Source of the DNA: Sphingomonas sp. IBVSS2
GTDB taxonomy: Bacteria; Pseudomonadota; Alphaproteobacteria; Sphingomonadales; Sphingomonadaceae
Reading direction: 5' to 3'
DNA length: 64,000 bases
Assembly (NCBI RefSeq): GCF_002127225.1
Contig: NZ_NFUR01000005.1
Location: 183,501-247,500 of the forward strand
In this document: positions 9,082-18,307 of the stretch, in pieces
Layout: every line of letters starts with the position of its first letter
Position numbering within the stretch: position 1 is the first letter of the stretch
The notes under the pieces: generated by a model
What the model saw: the letters and a program-made list of their open reading frames with translations, nothing else
Database searches by the model: none
Told to the model about the DNA's origin: nothing
Position numbers and translations under genes: made by a program

Positions 9082-10152
9082 CTATCTAGTGTGCGCTGCG
9101 GCAAGAAGCCAGTCGCGCAGCGGCTCCCACACCATTGCGCGCGCCCGGCCCCCGACGATCATGCCGACATGGCCGAGGGCGAGGCTCCGCCGCTCGGCCA
9201 GGCCGGCGGCGGTGGCGGCGGGGACGATGCGGTCGGTGGTGGAGAGCAGCTCCAGCGCCGGGCAGGCGAGCCGCGACGGGAGGATGCGCGTGCCCTTCAC
9301 CCACCAGCGGCCGGCGCCCGGCCGGTCGGCGCGGAAGAGGCGCTCGAACATCTCCTGCCCCGCGGCATGGGTGAGCGGCGCGCCGGCATTGGCCCAGTCC
9401 TCGAGCGCGACAAAGGCGCGGGCCTGGTCGCTGTCCGGCGCCAGTCGGGCGAATCGCTCGAACTTGGCGATCGTCCGGGCGGGATCGAGCTGCCAGAAGC
9501 CGGCCTGGAGCACTTCCATCGGCACCAGGCCGAGCTGGGCGCAGGACGGTTGCGCGGCCTCCCATTGCGCCGCAATGGCTGCGCGCGCGAAATCGCCATA
9601 GCGCCGGAAGCGCCAGGGAGCGGCAATGGTGACGAGCCCGCGCGCCGGCCGCAGCATCGCCGCCGCCATGGCCAGCGTGCCGCCCAGGCAATAGCCGGCG
9701 AGCAGCGGCGGTTCGCGCAGCGCGTCGAGCAGGGGCAGCAGCAATTCGGCGATATGATGGTCGATGCCCTGGCCCCGATCCTCCGGCCTGGGCGAGCCCC
9801 AATCGACGAGCAGCGGCCGAAGCCCTTGAGTCGCCAGCCATTCGAGCAGCGAATTGCCCGGTGCGAGATCGAGGATGAAGGGCGGGTTGATCAACGACGG
9901 CACGAAGACGACCGGCGGGCCGCTGCCGCCATAGTCGCGCAGCGCGGCGCGCCCGGCGGTGGCGATTGCAGGCGGCAATATGCGTTCCGGCGGCCTTTCC
10001 GCCGCCTGATAGGCCTTCAGCCCGGCGAGCGCGGCGGCCCGGCGCTCGGGCGATGCTGCGGTCTCGCTGCGCAACAGCGAAAGGAACAGCGGCAGCGGGC
10101 GCGGTCCGTGTTGCGCCGCAGAATGAAACGATGATAGATATGTTTCACTCAC
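9082..10152 (-). CDS. PHA synthase-like alpha/beta hydrolase (PhaC family)
   Basis: A 356-residue alpha/beta-hydrolase protein. The nucleophile motif reads GYCLGG (Cys155), the Cys-type lipase box of polyhydroxyalkanoate synthases rather than the Ser of ordinary lipases. Asp307 (STTDRIVP) and His328 ([10 protein letters not shown]) complete the triad. PHA synthases polymerise hydroxyacyl-CoA on granule surfaces. The length matches class III PhaC (about 355) rather than class I (about 580), yet no PhaE partner is present here. The start is a GTG at 10150-10152, only 13 nt from the divergent phaR start; an AAGG element lies 8-11 nt upstream. It could instead be a granule-associated or depolymerase-like protein, but the Cys box favours a synthase-like role. 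Confidence 0.75.
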   Translation of the reverse strand: MSETYLSSFHSAAQHGPRPLPLFLSLLRSETAASPERRAAALAGLKAYQAAERPPERILPPAIATAGRAALRDYGGSGPPVVFVPSLINPPFILDLAPGNSLLEWLATQGLRPLLVDWGSPRPEDRGQGIDHHIAELLLPLLDALREPPLLAGYCLGGTLAMAAAMLRPARGLVTIAAPWRFRRYGDFARAAIAAQWEAAQPSCAQLGLVPMEVLQAGFWQLDPARTIAKFERFARLAPDSDQARAFVALEDWANAGAPLTHAAGQEMFERLFRADRPGAGRWWVKGTRILPSRLACPALELLSTTDRIVPAATAAGLAERRSLALGHVGMIVGGRARAMVWEPLRDWLLAAAHTR

Positions 10153-10165
10153 CTGGGGGCCTTAG

Positions 10166-10762
<597 letters not shown>

Positions 10763-10770
10763 TCCCGACT

Positions 10771-10791
10771 CCCCTCCCTGGAAGGGAGGGG
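10771..10791. terminator. Terminator between phaR and chemoreceptor-like gene
   Basis: CCCCTCCC pairs with GGGAGGGG around TGGAA in the 40-nt gap between two convergent genes. The same CCCCTCCC arm recurs in larger intergenic hairpins elsewhere in the window. Confidence 0.65.
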
Positions 10792-10802
10792 CTTAGGAAG
10801 AG

Positions 10803-11858
10803 CTATGACCGCCCCCGCAGCACGCCCAGCGCCGCACGGATTTCCTCCAGCGTAGGCATCTTCTGCTCGATCACGCAGCGCAGGCCCAGCCCGCCGAATC
10901 CGTGATAATCGGTGGCGCTGGCAAAGGCGATCGTGTTGTCGCCGCGCACTTCGGCGCCGCGCACCGCATTGGGCGGCAGCATGACGTGCTCGCCGTGGCG
11001 CTTGCCCGCCGATGTGGCGACGATCCGATCCTGCTGGTCGACGATCGAGATGCTGGTCCGCCCCCAGTCGCGCTCGCTGAAGAGCGACCGGTCGGAGATG
11101 ATCGCGGGGATGTGCCCCTCCCAGTCGAACTCGAGATAGAAGGCGCCGAGCGGCCGTCCGTCGCGGCCGCGCGGGCGCACGCCGGTGACGAAGACGAGCA
11201 CCGCGCGATGGTCCGAATAGGGGTTGAGCCACACTTCGTCGGTGAACCATTCGTCGCGCCGGTGGCTGCGGATCGCGTTCAGATATTGCGGTGCGCTCGA
11301 CAGGTCGACGCCGCGCACGCGCGCATGCGGATCGGACGCAGCGATCACCTTGCCCGCGTCGTCGGCAAGGAAGGCGTTGACGTAATAGGGAGAAATCCCG
11401 GTGAGCAGTGCCAGCCGGGCATCGGCCGCGGCGATCGTCTCGGGGCTCGGATCCTCGAGCGCGGCGATCACTTCGGCATCGGTCGCCATCACGCGCAGGT
11501 CGATGCTGCGGCCATAAAGGTGGCGGGAGACGTTCTGGATCAGCGCCTGGGCGAGCTCGACCAGGCGGGTGCCCTCGATCTCGCTCACCATCTCGTCGGC
11601 GATGCCCGCGCCCATGGCGAGGCGCTCGCGCACTTCGGAGCGGAACTCGATCGAGGCGCCGCGCGCCTGCTGCGCCAGCGCCTTCACTTCCTGCGCCACC
11701 ACCGAGAAGCCGCGCCCGGCCTCGCCCGAGCGCGCGGCTTCGATCGCCGCGTTCAGCGCGAGCAGGTTGGTACGCGCGGCGATTTCCTCGCTGGTCGCGG
11801 CATAGCTGTCTACTTCCTCGCGGAGGACCGACAGAAGGGTTCGAATTCGGCGTGGCAC
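10803..11858 (-). CDS. Soluble methyl-accepting chemotaxis-like protein with N-terminal signalling tip
   Basis: A 351-residue protein without membrane segments. Residues 24-66 ([20 protein letters not shown] and continuing through [14 protein letters not shown]) are the highly conserved hairpin tip of chemoreceptors, which contacts CheA and CheW. A long helical region follows, and residues about 110-335 resemble a double-Cache/PDC sensor ([15 protein letters not shown], then [16 protein letters not shown]). In ordinary receptors the sensor comes first and the tip near the C-terminus, so the order is reversed and the first antiparallel limb is largely missing. The start is a GTG at 11856-11858; an in-frame TGA two codons upstream rules out a longer N-terminus. 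No other chemotaxis gene is nearby. It may be an energy, gas or small-molecule sensor, or a remnant; the intact frame argues against decay. Confidence 0.8.
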   Translation of the reverse strand: MPRRIRTLLSVLREEVDSYAATSEEIAARTNLLALNAAIEAARSGEAGRGFSVVAQEVKALAQQARGASIEFRSEVRERLAMGAGIADEMVSEIEGTRLVELAQALIQNVSRHLYGRSIDLRVMATDAEVIAALEDPSPETIAAADARLALLTGISPYYVNAFLADDAGKVIAASDPHARVRGVDLSSAPQYLNAIRSHRRDEWFTDEVWLNPYSDHRAVLVFVTGVRPRGRDGRPLGAFYLEFDWEGHIPAIISDRSLFSERDWGRTSISIVDQQDRIVATSAGKRHGEHVMLPPNAVRGAEVRGDNTIAFASATDYHGFGGLGLRCVIEQKMPTLEEIRAALGVLRGRS

Positions 11859-11907
11859 ATGTCAGTGATAAGACGAGACGGTTAATGCCTCGTTTAGCAC
11901 GAAAAAA

Positions 11908-12729
11908 TCAGGGTTTCCTGAACTTTAGCGTCATCCGGTCGCTCTCGCCGATCGCGGCGTACTTCGCGCGGTCGACGTCCTTGAGGGTATAGGTGGGGGG
12001 CAGCGTCCATACGCCCTTGGGCCAGTCGGCGGTGTCGCGCGGGTTGGCGTTGACCTCGGACGCGGCGACGAAGACGAAGCCGGCCTGCTCGGCCAGGCGG
12101 CGGACGGTGGACACCTTCAGATAGCCGCTGGTCTTCTCGCGCGCGTCGCTCGCGCCCTCGGGCAGGCGATGATCCTCGATGCCGAGCGTGCCGCCCTTTT
12201 TGAGCATCGCGAACATCTGCTTGAACGCCTCGGGCGCATAGTCCTGGTCGCCGCGCTTGTAGCCCATCCGCCAGTTATGGACGTTGCGGAAGGTGAGGAC
12301 GATATCGGCGGTGCCGTCGGCCACCTTGGGCTGGCCGGCTTCGGCGGGGAAGGCGACGAGCTTGGCATGGCCGTAGAGCGCCGGGTCCTTGGCCTTCAGC
12401 GTCTCGACCGCCTTTCCGCCATTCGGGAAATCGGGGCCGACCGCGGCATAATATTGGCCCTTGGCGCGGGTGAGCGGCGCGAGGATCTCGGTATACCAGC
12501 CGCCGCCCGGCCAGATCTCGACCACGGTGTTGCCGGGCTTCACGCCGAAGAAGTTGAGCGTGTCGACCGGATGGCGATAGGGATCGCGCGCGACATTGGC
12601 CGGCGAGCGGCTGGGCGAGGCGACCGCCTCGGCAATGGCCGAGCGCTGGGTGCGCGGCGCCCCGGTGGCGACGCTGGCCACGGCGACGGCAGTGGTGAGC
12701 ACGGCAAGAACGGTCAGGGTCTGGCGCAC
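11908..12729 (-). CDS. Exported SAM-methyltransferase-like protein
   Basis: A 273-residue protein with a signal peptide (RQTLTVLAVLTTAVAVASVA) and a class I methyltransferase core. The SAM loop is VVEIWPGGGWYTEI at about 69-82. The region DIVLTFRNVHNW fits motif IV, and MFAMLKKGGTLGIEDHR fits the post-motif strand. Periplasmic SAM enzymes are hard to explain because SAM is cytosolic, but proteins of this kind are common in proteobacteria, so the signal peptide is probably real. The start is GTG at 12727-12729 with a strong GGGAGGG site 8 nt upstream; a longer frame extends to 12792 but lacks such a site. Substrate unknown. Confidence 0.8.
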   Translation of the reverse strand: MRQTLTVLAVLTTAVAVASVATGAPRTQRSAIAEAVASPSRSPANVARDPYRHPVDTLNFFGVKPGNTVVEIWPGGGWYTEILAPLTRAKGQYYAAVGPDFPNGGKAVETLKAKDPALYGHAKLVAFPAEAGQPKVADGTADIVLTFRNVHNWRMGYKRGDQDYAPEAFKQMFAMLKKGGTLGIEDHRLPEGASDAREKTSGYLKVSTVRRLAEQAGFVFVAASEVNANPRDTADWPKGVWTLPPTYTLKDVDRAKYAAIGESDRMTLKFRKP

Positions 12730-12780
12730 GCGAATTCCCTCCCTAGATGTCGTCCGCGCATGTGGGGGTTCTTCGGTTCG

Positions 12781-12969
12781 ATGCAACAACAATTATGGTT
12801 CGGTGCGGCAGGCGCGGCGGCGATTGCGGTGGTCAGCGCGCTGGGCGAGCATCGCCGCCGCCGGCGCACGCGGATCGACGATGTCGGCTATGTGCCCTGG
12901 CAGTTCCTTCAGGTGATGGCGATGCTGGGCGCGGTGATCCTGGCCAGCGTGGCGCTGAACATGCGGTAA
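12781..12969 (+). CDS. Small hypothetical membrane protein
   Basis: A 62-residue protein with two hydrophobic segments (LWFGAAGAAAIAVVSAL and FLQVMAMLGAVILASVAL) separated by an Arg-rich loop (EHRRRRRTR). The loop would lie in the cytoplasm by the positive-inside rule. An alternative in-frame ATG at 12760 would add MWGFFGS. It diverges from the exported methyltransferase gene and ends 9 nt before the end of the convergent aspartic protease gene. I do not recognise a family. Confidence 0.6.
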   Translation: MQQQLWFGAAGAAAIAVVSALGEHRRRRRTRIDDVGYVPWQFLQVMAMLGAVILASVALNMR

Positions 12970-12977
12970 GGCGTGGC

Positions 12978-13883
12978 CTAGCGATCCTTTGCCGGGCAGA
13001 GCGCGACGCTGGAGGAACGCTGGTCGATGAGCAGCGCGAAATGCTGCAGGGCATGGGCCCCCACCAGGAGTTCGGGATAGCTGTCGGAGATCCGCACGGT
13101 CATATCGGAAAGCGTCGCCGCGCCGATGCGGAACGGGCCGTGGAGCTTCGCGCTGCCGGTCTTCACGGTCGTGTTGGTCAGCTTGCCATCGCCCGCCGCC
13201 TCGATCGCGCCGCCGCCGACCTGGTCGAAGAGCGGTCGGGGGAGGACGAAGGCGACATTGGCGCCGGTATCGAGATTGCCTTGGGCCACGACCCCGCCGA
13301 TCGTCACCGGCACCCGGAAGGCGCGTTCATAGCCGAGCACCCCCGGCGCGCCCGGCGCCAGTCCAGCGCCGGGGGTGAAGCTGAGCCTTTGCTTCGGATA
13401 ATCGATCACCAGCAACCCGTCGGCAAAGAAGGCGCGGCCCAGGATTCCGGCGAACGCCGCCTCGGGCGCCATCTTGCCGCTATAGTCGCGGGTCATCACT
13501 TCCAGATCGCGGCGAACCAGCCCGCCGAGCGCGACCGACGCCAGGCGGACGGTATCGACCCGCGCCGATGCCACGGCATCCGAGGTCTCGGCGGCACCGC
13601 TGATCGGCGGCTTCAGTTTCGCGACCAGGCTGGCATCGGCGCGGCCCATTCCGCTCGCGCCCGTATCTACGGCGAAGCGGTACGGTCCGTCGCCATTGAC
13701 CCGCACATCAACATAGATGCGGCCGTCGATGATGCGGAACGGCACGTTCAGCAGGGCATCGGCAGACGCTTTCTCCACCAGCGCGCAAATCGCCGGCCGG
13801 TCCGGGTCGGCCATGGCGGGGCTGGACCCGATCCCGGCCAGCGCGATCGAAGCGGCGAGATTGCGCGCGATTTTCCAGCCCAT
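12978..13883 (-). CDS. Retropepsin-like aspartic protease, periplasmic
   Basis: A 301-residue exported protein (signal peptide WKIARNLAASIALAGIGSSP, cleavage near AMA-D) containing two aspartyl-protease half domains. The first active-site motif is FAVDTGASG (Asp73) and the second is NLDTGANVAF (Asp205), each followed by hydrophobic-hydrophobic-Gly segments (GILGRAFF and LLVGAHAL). Two DTG motifs in one chain make a pepsin-like pseudodimer from retropepsin halves. The ATG at 13881-13883 starts the signal peptide; an upstream in-frame TTG is less likely. The neighbouring gene on the same strand, 83 nt upstream, encodes a second protein of the same class. Substrates are unknown. Confidence 0.8.
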   Translation of the reverse strand: MGWKIARNLAASIALAGIGSSPAMADPDRPAICALVEKASADALLNVPFRIIDGRIYVDVRVNGDGPYRFAVDTGASGMGRADASLVAKLKPPISGAAETSDAVASARVDTVRLASVALGGLVRRDLEVMTRDYSGKMAPEAAFAGILGRAFFADGLLVIDYPKQRLSFTPGAGLAPGAPGVLGYERAFRVPVTIGGVVAQGNLDTGANVAFVLPRPLFDQVGGGAIEAAGDGKLTNTTVKTGSAKLHGPFRIGAATLSDMTVRISDSYPELLVGAHALQHFALLIDQRSSSVALCPAKDR

Positions 13884-13966
13884 GATCGTGTCCCCGGCCA
13901 AGTGTATTACTTGAATAATGCACTATATCCGCGATGCGTCAATGGCGGCGGCCCGCGGCGCCTGCC

Positions 13967-15121
13967 CTAATAGAATTTCCGCAGCGTCAGCCGGCGTTCG
14001 GTGCCGTCGCACATGCCGAGAGCCACCACACGCCCCGGCGCGCCCGCGCTCCATTCGATCGGCCGCCCGGCTACTGGCAAGCCGTCGGCGCTGCAGATCG
14101 CCTCGCCTTCGCGCCAGCCCGATTCGGCGGCGGGCGAGCCGCGCATGACGTGGAGGACGCGCAGATGCGTGCCCCCGGCGCCGAGCAGCAGCCCGCTGGT
14201 CGAGCGCAGTACCGGTGGCGCGGGGTTGGGGGCGGGCTGGAGCACCATGCGCCCGGCACGCGGATCGAGCAGCACGCGGTAGCGCAGCAGCAGCCCGGTG
14301 CCGATCCGGCCGGCGGCGCCGGCGGCGGTGGAATAGCCGCCTTCGCCTTCGATGCGGACCTCGGTCTCGGACAGGATGTTGCCGCCCAGGGTGAAGCCGG
14401 TGATCACCGCCGCCTCGCTGACCAGCGCGCCGCCGATGCCCCAGCCGAGCGTGGTGGTGAGGGTGGCGCCGCGATAGTTCGCGCTGGTCCAGGCGGCCTT
14501 GCTCAGCGTCACCGAAGCGCCGTCGCCGGTATCGACGATCATCGGGCGCAACCGCGTGCCGCCAAGGTGGATCTCGGTGACCGGCACGCCGGTGTTGCGC
14601 TGGAGCGCGAGCGGCGCGGTGGCGCCCGTGAAGGGCATGCGGCCGCTCGGCAGGATGCGGAAGCGGCGCACCGCATAATCGATGTCGAGCGCGCAGCAGC
14701 CCAGCACATCGCTGCCGATCAGCAGGTCGGCGCCGAACCGGTCCTGGCCGGGCGCGTCCGGGATGGCGATGCGGCCGCCGCGCCGGGTGAGGCCGCCGAT
14801 GACGAGCGTGCCGCCCGGCGCCCAGGCGACTTCCACGCCGCCGCCGATCGCCAGGGCGGGTTGGCGGCGCCCGGTGGCGAGCCGGGCGCGGGCGGCGAAA
14901 TCCTGGGTGGCGAGCGTGTTGGTGAGCCCGGTATCGAGCACGGCGCGCACGGGCCGGCCGTTCAGCACCGCCTCGAAGCGGATCTGGTTGGAAGGCGTCA
15001 GGTCGAACGCGATCCAGCGCGCCTCGCTGTCGGACGCCAGGGTGATGCCGTCCTTCGCTTCCTCGCCATTGGAAACCGGCGGCGCCGAAGCGAATGCGAG
15101 GGGCAGGAGGAAACCGAGCAT
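13967..15121 (-). CDS. Retropepsin-like aspartic protease with C-terminal PDZ domain
   Basis: A 384-residue protein with a short signal peptide (MLGFLLPLAFASA), two aspartyl-protease halves with AVLDTGLTNT (Asp63) and MIVDTGDGAS (Asp197), and a C-terminal PDZ-like domain from about residue 305 (HLRVLHVMRGSPAAESGWR then GEAICSADG). PDZ domains bind exposed C-termini or regulate proteases. It has a paired cysteine GCCALD that is not typical. The ATG at 15119-15121 is preferred over a GTG two codons upstream. It lies 25 nt downstream of cpaF and upstream of a second aspartic protease on the same strand, so co-transcription with cpaF is possible. This is not a type IV prepilin peptidase, which is an integral membrane enzyme. 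Confidence 0.78.
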   Translation of the reverse strand: MLGFLLPLAFASAPPVSNGEEAKDGITLASDSEARWIAFDLTPSNQIRFEAVLNGRPVRAVLDTGLTNTLATQDFAARARLATGRRQPALAIGGGVEVAWAPGGTLVIGGLTRRGGRIAIPDAPGQDRFGADLLIGSDVLGCCALDIDYAVRRFRILPSGRMPFTGATAPLALQRNTGVPVTEIHLGGTRLRPMIVDTGDGASVTLSKAAWTSANYRGATLTTTLGWGIGGALVSEAAVITGFTLGGNILSETEVRIEGEGGYSTAAGAAGRIGTGLLLRYRVLLDPRAGRMVLQPAPNPAPPVLRSTSGLLLGAGGTHLRVLHVMRGSPAAESGWREGEAICSADGLPVAGRPIEWSAGAPGRVVALGMCDGTERRLTLRKFY

Positions 15122-15146
15122 CGGCACGGTCTAGCCGGTCAGGCGA

Positions 15147-16706
15147 TCAGAGGCACGCCTCGAGCAATGCCTGGTCGAAGCCATATTGCTTGGCCTTGTC
15201 GAGCGTATAGGGGCGCAGGCCCATCGAGCGATATTCGCCGATGATCTTGCCGTCGGCGCTCTCGTCCAGATACTCGAACTTGAACAGCTCCTGGGTGACG
15301 ATCACCGGGCCTTCCATGCCGATCACCTCGGTGACGTTGGTCACGCGGCGGCTGCCGTCGCGCAGGCGCTTCACCTGGATGATGAGGTCGACCGAATCGG
15401 CGATCTGGCGGCTGATCGCTTCCTTGGGCACCTTGATGTCCGACATCATCACCATGTTCTCCATGCGGGCGAGCGCCTCGCGCGGGGAATTGGAGTGGAG
15501 CGTGCACATCGAGCCGTCATGGCCCGTGTTCATGGCGGCGAGCATGTCGAAACACTCGGCGCCGCGGATTTCGCCCAGGATGATGCGGTCGGGGCGCATG
15601 CGCAGTGCGTTCTTGACGAGGTCGCGGATGGTGATTTCGCCCTGGCCCTCCAGATTGGGCGGGCGGGTCTCCAGCGGCAGCCAGTGCGGCTGCTGCAGGC
15701 GGAGTTCGGCCGCGTCCTCGATCGTCAGCACGCGCTCGCCCGGGTCGATCATCTTCGACAGGGCGTTGAGCATCGTCGTCTTGCCCGAGCCGGTGCCGCC
15801 GGAGATGACGATGTTGAAGCGGCTGGCGCCGGCGATCTTGAGGGCGGTCGCCATCTTCTGCGACATCGATCCGCCCTGGGCCATCATGTCCAGCGTGATC
15901 GGCTTGGCCGAGAATTTGCGAATCGAGATGGCGGTGCCGCGCAGCGACAGTGGCGGCACGATCACATTGACGCGGCTGCCGTCCTTCAGGCGGGCGTCGG
16001 CCAGCGGCGTGGTCTGGTCGACGCGGCGGCCGACCGAGTTGCAGATGCGCTGCGCGATCTGGAACAGATGCTCCTCGTCGCGGAACTGGATATTGGCCAG
16101 CTCGAGCTTGCCCTTGCGTTCGACAAAGGTCTGTTCGGGCCCGTTGACCATGATGTCCGAAATGGCCGTGTCGGCGAGCAGTTCCTCGAGCGGCCCCAGG
16201 CCGAGCAGCTCGTCGACCAGCACCTTTTCGAGCGCGAACTGTTCGCGGCGGTTGAGCGTGAGCTTCAGCTCGGCGAGCACTTCGCCGATGATCGGGCGGA
16301 ATTCCTCGGCCAGCTCGTCCTTGCTGAGCGTCGCGGCCGCTTCGGGGTCGACGCGCTCGAGCAGGCGCGGCAGCACCTGTTCCTTGATCCGGTGAATCGA
16401 GGCCTCGAAGCCCTCGACGCGCGAATTGCCCTGCTCGCCGGCCGCGGCCTGGCGATCGGCAAGGCGCTGCATCGCCTCCGCGCTGGCGACGCTGGGGCCG
16501 CTAGGGTCACGCTGCTCGAATCCGTCCGCGCCGCCCTGGCCGGGCAGCGGCACCGAGTTGATCGGCGGGAATTGCTCGCCGCCCAGCGGCGCGGGATCCA
16601 CGGGGCGCGGCAGCGGCCCGCCGCCCTGCATCGGCCGCGCGACACCGAACGCCGGCCGGCCTGCCGGTCCACCACCCAATCCGCTGCGTCGTCCGAAAGC
16701 GCTCAT
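15147..16706 (-). CDS. cpaF: CpaF/TadA-family secretion ATPase
   Basis: A 519-residue cytoplasmic ATPase of the type II/IV secretion superfamily that powers Flp/Tad pilus assembly. The N-terminus (1-95) is a low-complexity Gly/Pro region. The N-domain follows (GPLEELLADTAISDIMVNGP). The Walker A motif is GGTGSGKTT at 303-311. An Asp box and Walker B region lie around ERVLTIEDAAELRLQQPHW and RPDRIILGEIRGAE, and the His box is MNTGHDGSMCTLHSNSP. No other tad/cpa gene (cpaA, B, C, E, tadB, C) is on either side, so this copy is detached from its usual operon or the operon lies elsewhere. The aspartic protease gene 25 nt downstream may share its transcript. Confidence 0.93.
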   Translation of the reverse strand: MSAFGRRSGLGGGPAGRPAFGVARPMQGGGPLPRPVDPAPLGGEQFPPINSVPLPGQGGADGFEQRDPSGPSVASAEAMQRLADRQAAAGEQGNSRVEGFEASIHRIKEQVLPRLLERVDPEAAATLSKDELAEEFRPIIGEVLAELKLTLNRREQFALEKVLVDELLGLGPLEELLADTAISDIMVNGPEQTFVERKGKLELANIQFRDEEHLFQIAQRICNSVGRRVDQTTPLADARLKDGSRVNVIVPPLSLRGTAISIRKFSAKPITLDMMAQGGSMSQKMATALKIAGASRFNIVISGGTGSGKTTMLNALSKMIDPGERVLTIEDAAELRLQQPHWLPLETRPPNLEGQGEITIRDLVKNALRMRPDRIILGEIRGAECFDMLAAMNTGHDGSMCTLHSNSPREALARMENMVMMSDIKVPKEAISRQIADSVDLIIQVKRLRDGSRRVTNVTEVIGMEGPVIVTQELFKFEYLDESADGKIIGEYRSMGLRPYTLDKAKQYGFDQALLEACL

Positions 16707-16762
16707 CAGAATCCAATGTCCCCTCGTTCGGCGAGCGTTAACCGCGAAGGCTTGAGATTTGC

Positions 16763-18238
16763 CTAATCTTCCGCGGCGTGGGCGCAGCCGCTATGGACGG
16801 CCATGCGCTTCTCCCCCTCATGATCGTAGATCGTCATGCGCCGCACGGCCTGGCAGCGGCGGACATAGCGAGCGATCTGGTCGACATTCGCCTGGTTCAG
16901 CGGCGCGGCCGGCAGCGGCTCCTGGACGACGACGGTTTCCGGCGCCGCGCGCAGCACGCGGCGCAGCTCGGCCACTTCGTCGATGCCGCTCGCGCCCGAT
17001 TCCGCGCCTTCGTAGAAATGGGCGGGGAAGGCGAGGGCACTGGGCGGGGCGCTGCCGATCGCGGCATAGAGATAGCTCGGCATCCCGAACACCAGCAGCC
17101 TGCCATGCGGCGTTGCCTGGCGCACCTGCTCCACCAGCGCGGCAGCGGCAGGCCGGGCGCGCGCACGGACGCGCAGGTCGAACATGTCCGACGTCGCGAG
17201 ATTGAGGACCAGCAGCGCGGCGAAACCGAGCGCGCCGATTCCCGGCCGGGCAAAGAAGGGCGCGCCCAGTATCGCCAGCGGGGCCAGCAGGGGCAGGGCG
17301 TAATGGAGATAGAGGCCGGGAAAGATCGCGACGGCCAGGGTCGCCGCCCCCGCCCAGCAGGCGAGGAAATCGAGTGGTGCCGGCCGGCCGGCACGACCGC
17401 GCAGATAGCCGAGGACCGCGAACAGGAGCGGAAGGCACAACAGCCCGGCCAGCGCCAGTGCGCGCGTCATCCGGCCGGCATCATAGGCGCGGGCGAGGTT
17501 CGACAGCACCAGCGCCTGCCACAGCTGCGGGAAATGCCCCATCCACCAATAGGCGAGGCCGATCGCGGCGAGGGGCAGCGCGCCGAGCGCGGCCATCGCC
17601 GCGGCGCGAACCGCCAGCGCGCGCCAGTCCATGCCGCTGCGCGCCAGGATCGCGAGGGTGGCGATGCCGAAGAACAGGGCTTCGAACGCCGCCGATTGCT
17701 TGAAGCCGATGGCCAGGCCGGCGGTGAGCATGCCGAGCAGTACGCGAGGCGGCAGCACGCCGCGCCGCAATTGCGCGATGCTGGCGGCGATCGACCAGGC
17801 GGTGGCGAGGATCAGCGGATTGTAGAACACCGCAGCTTCGCCATTCCCGCCGCCGAAGCGCGTGAGCAGCACGCAATAGGCGATGCCGGCCATCAGCGCC
17901 GCCGGAAGGGGCGCGATCATCCGGGCGATTCGCGCGGTGCCATAGCCGCCGAGTGCGGCGAAGACCGTGGCGACGAGCTGATAGGCCAGGGCCGACGGGT
18001 GGACCCCGGCGATCGCGGCATAGGTGAGATAGAGGAGCGGCGGCTTGCGGTCCCAGATGTCGACATAGAGAAGGTCGCCGGCGAGGAGTCTGCGCCCGAC
18101 CAGCGCGAAATACTGGTCGTCCACGGCATAGTTCCACTCGCCATAGGACGGCCAGCGCACCGCCAGCGCGACGAGCAGGAACAGGGCGAACAGTGCCGGG
18201 CGCGAGCGTTCGAGGCTCTGCCAGCGCGCCATTGCCAT
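16763..18238 (-). CDS. GT-C family membrane glycosyltransferase (ArnT/PMT-like)
   Basis: A 491-residue inner-membrane protein with about ten hydrophobic segments. The first periplasmic loop reads NYAVDDQYFALVGRRLLAGD then LLYVDIWDRKPP. The acidic DD pair there and the D-x-KPP element are typical of the ArnT/PMT_2 group (GT39/GT83-like), which uses polyprenyl-phosphate sugars outside the membrane. The C-terminal 130 residues are a soluble domain. The ATG at 18236-18238 has an AAGGGGGA ribosome site upstream; a further 14 in-frame codons upstream lack one. It ends 56 nt before cpaF on the same strand. The acceptor could be lipid A, a protein or a polysaccharide, and the sequence does not say which. 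Confidence 0.75.
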   Translation of the reverse strand: MAMARWQSLERSRPALFALFLLVALAVRWPSYGEWNYAVDDQYFALVGRRLLAGDLLYVDIWDRKPPLLYLTYAAIAGVHPSALAYQLVATVFAALGGYGTARIARMIAPLPAALMAGIAYCVLLTRFGGGNGEAAVFYNPLILATAWSIAASIAQLRRGVLPPRVLLGMLTAGLAIGFKQSAAFEALFFGIATLAILARSGMDWRALAVRAAAMAALGALPLAAIGLAYWWMGHFPQLWQALVLSNLARAYDAGRMTRALALAGLLCLPLLFAVLGYLRGRAGRPAPLDFLACWAGAATLAVAIFPGLYLHYALPLLAPLAILGAPFFARPGIGALGFAALLVLNLATSDMFDLRVRARARPAAAALVEQVRQATPHGRLLVFGMPSYLYAAIGSAPPSALAFPAHFYEGAESGASGIDEVAELRRVLRAAPETVVVQEPLPAAPLNQANVDQIARYVRRCQAVRRMTIYDHEGEKRMAVHSGCAHAAED

Positions 18239-18307
18239 GGTCTCGGGTCCCCCTTCTCGTGCGCTGGAGAATAGGCCCATGGGGTTAAGACCGGGTAGCG
18301 GCCATGC

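Noticed and set aside
13967..15121. Prepilin peptidase partner for CpaF
   Set aside because: The protein is exported with two DTG motifs and a PDZ domain; prepilin peptidases are polytopic membrane proteins with GxGD motifs.
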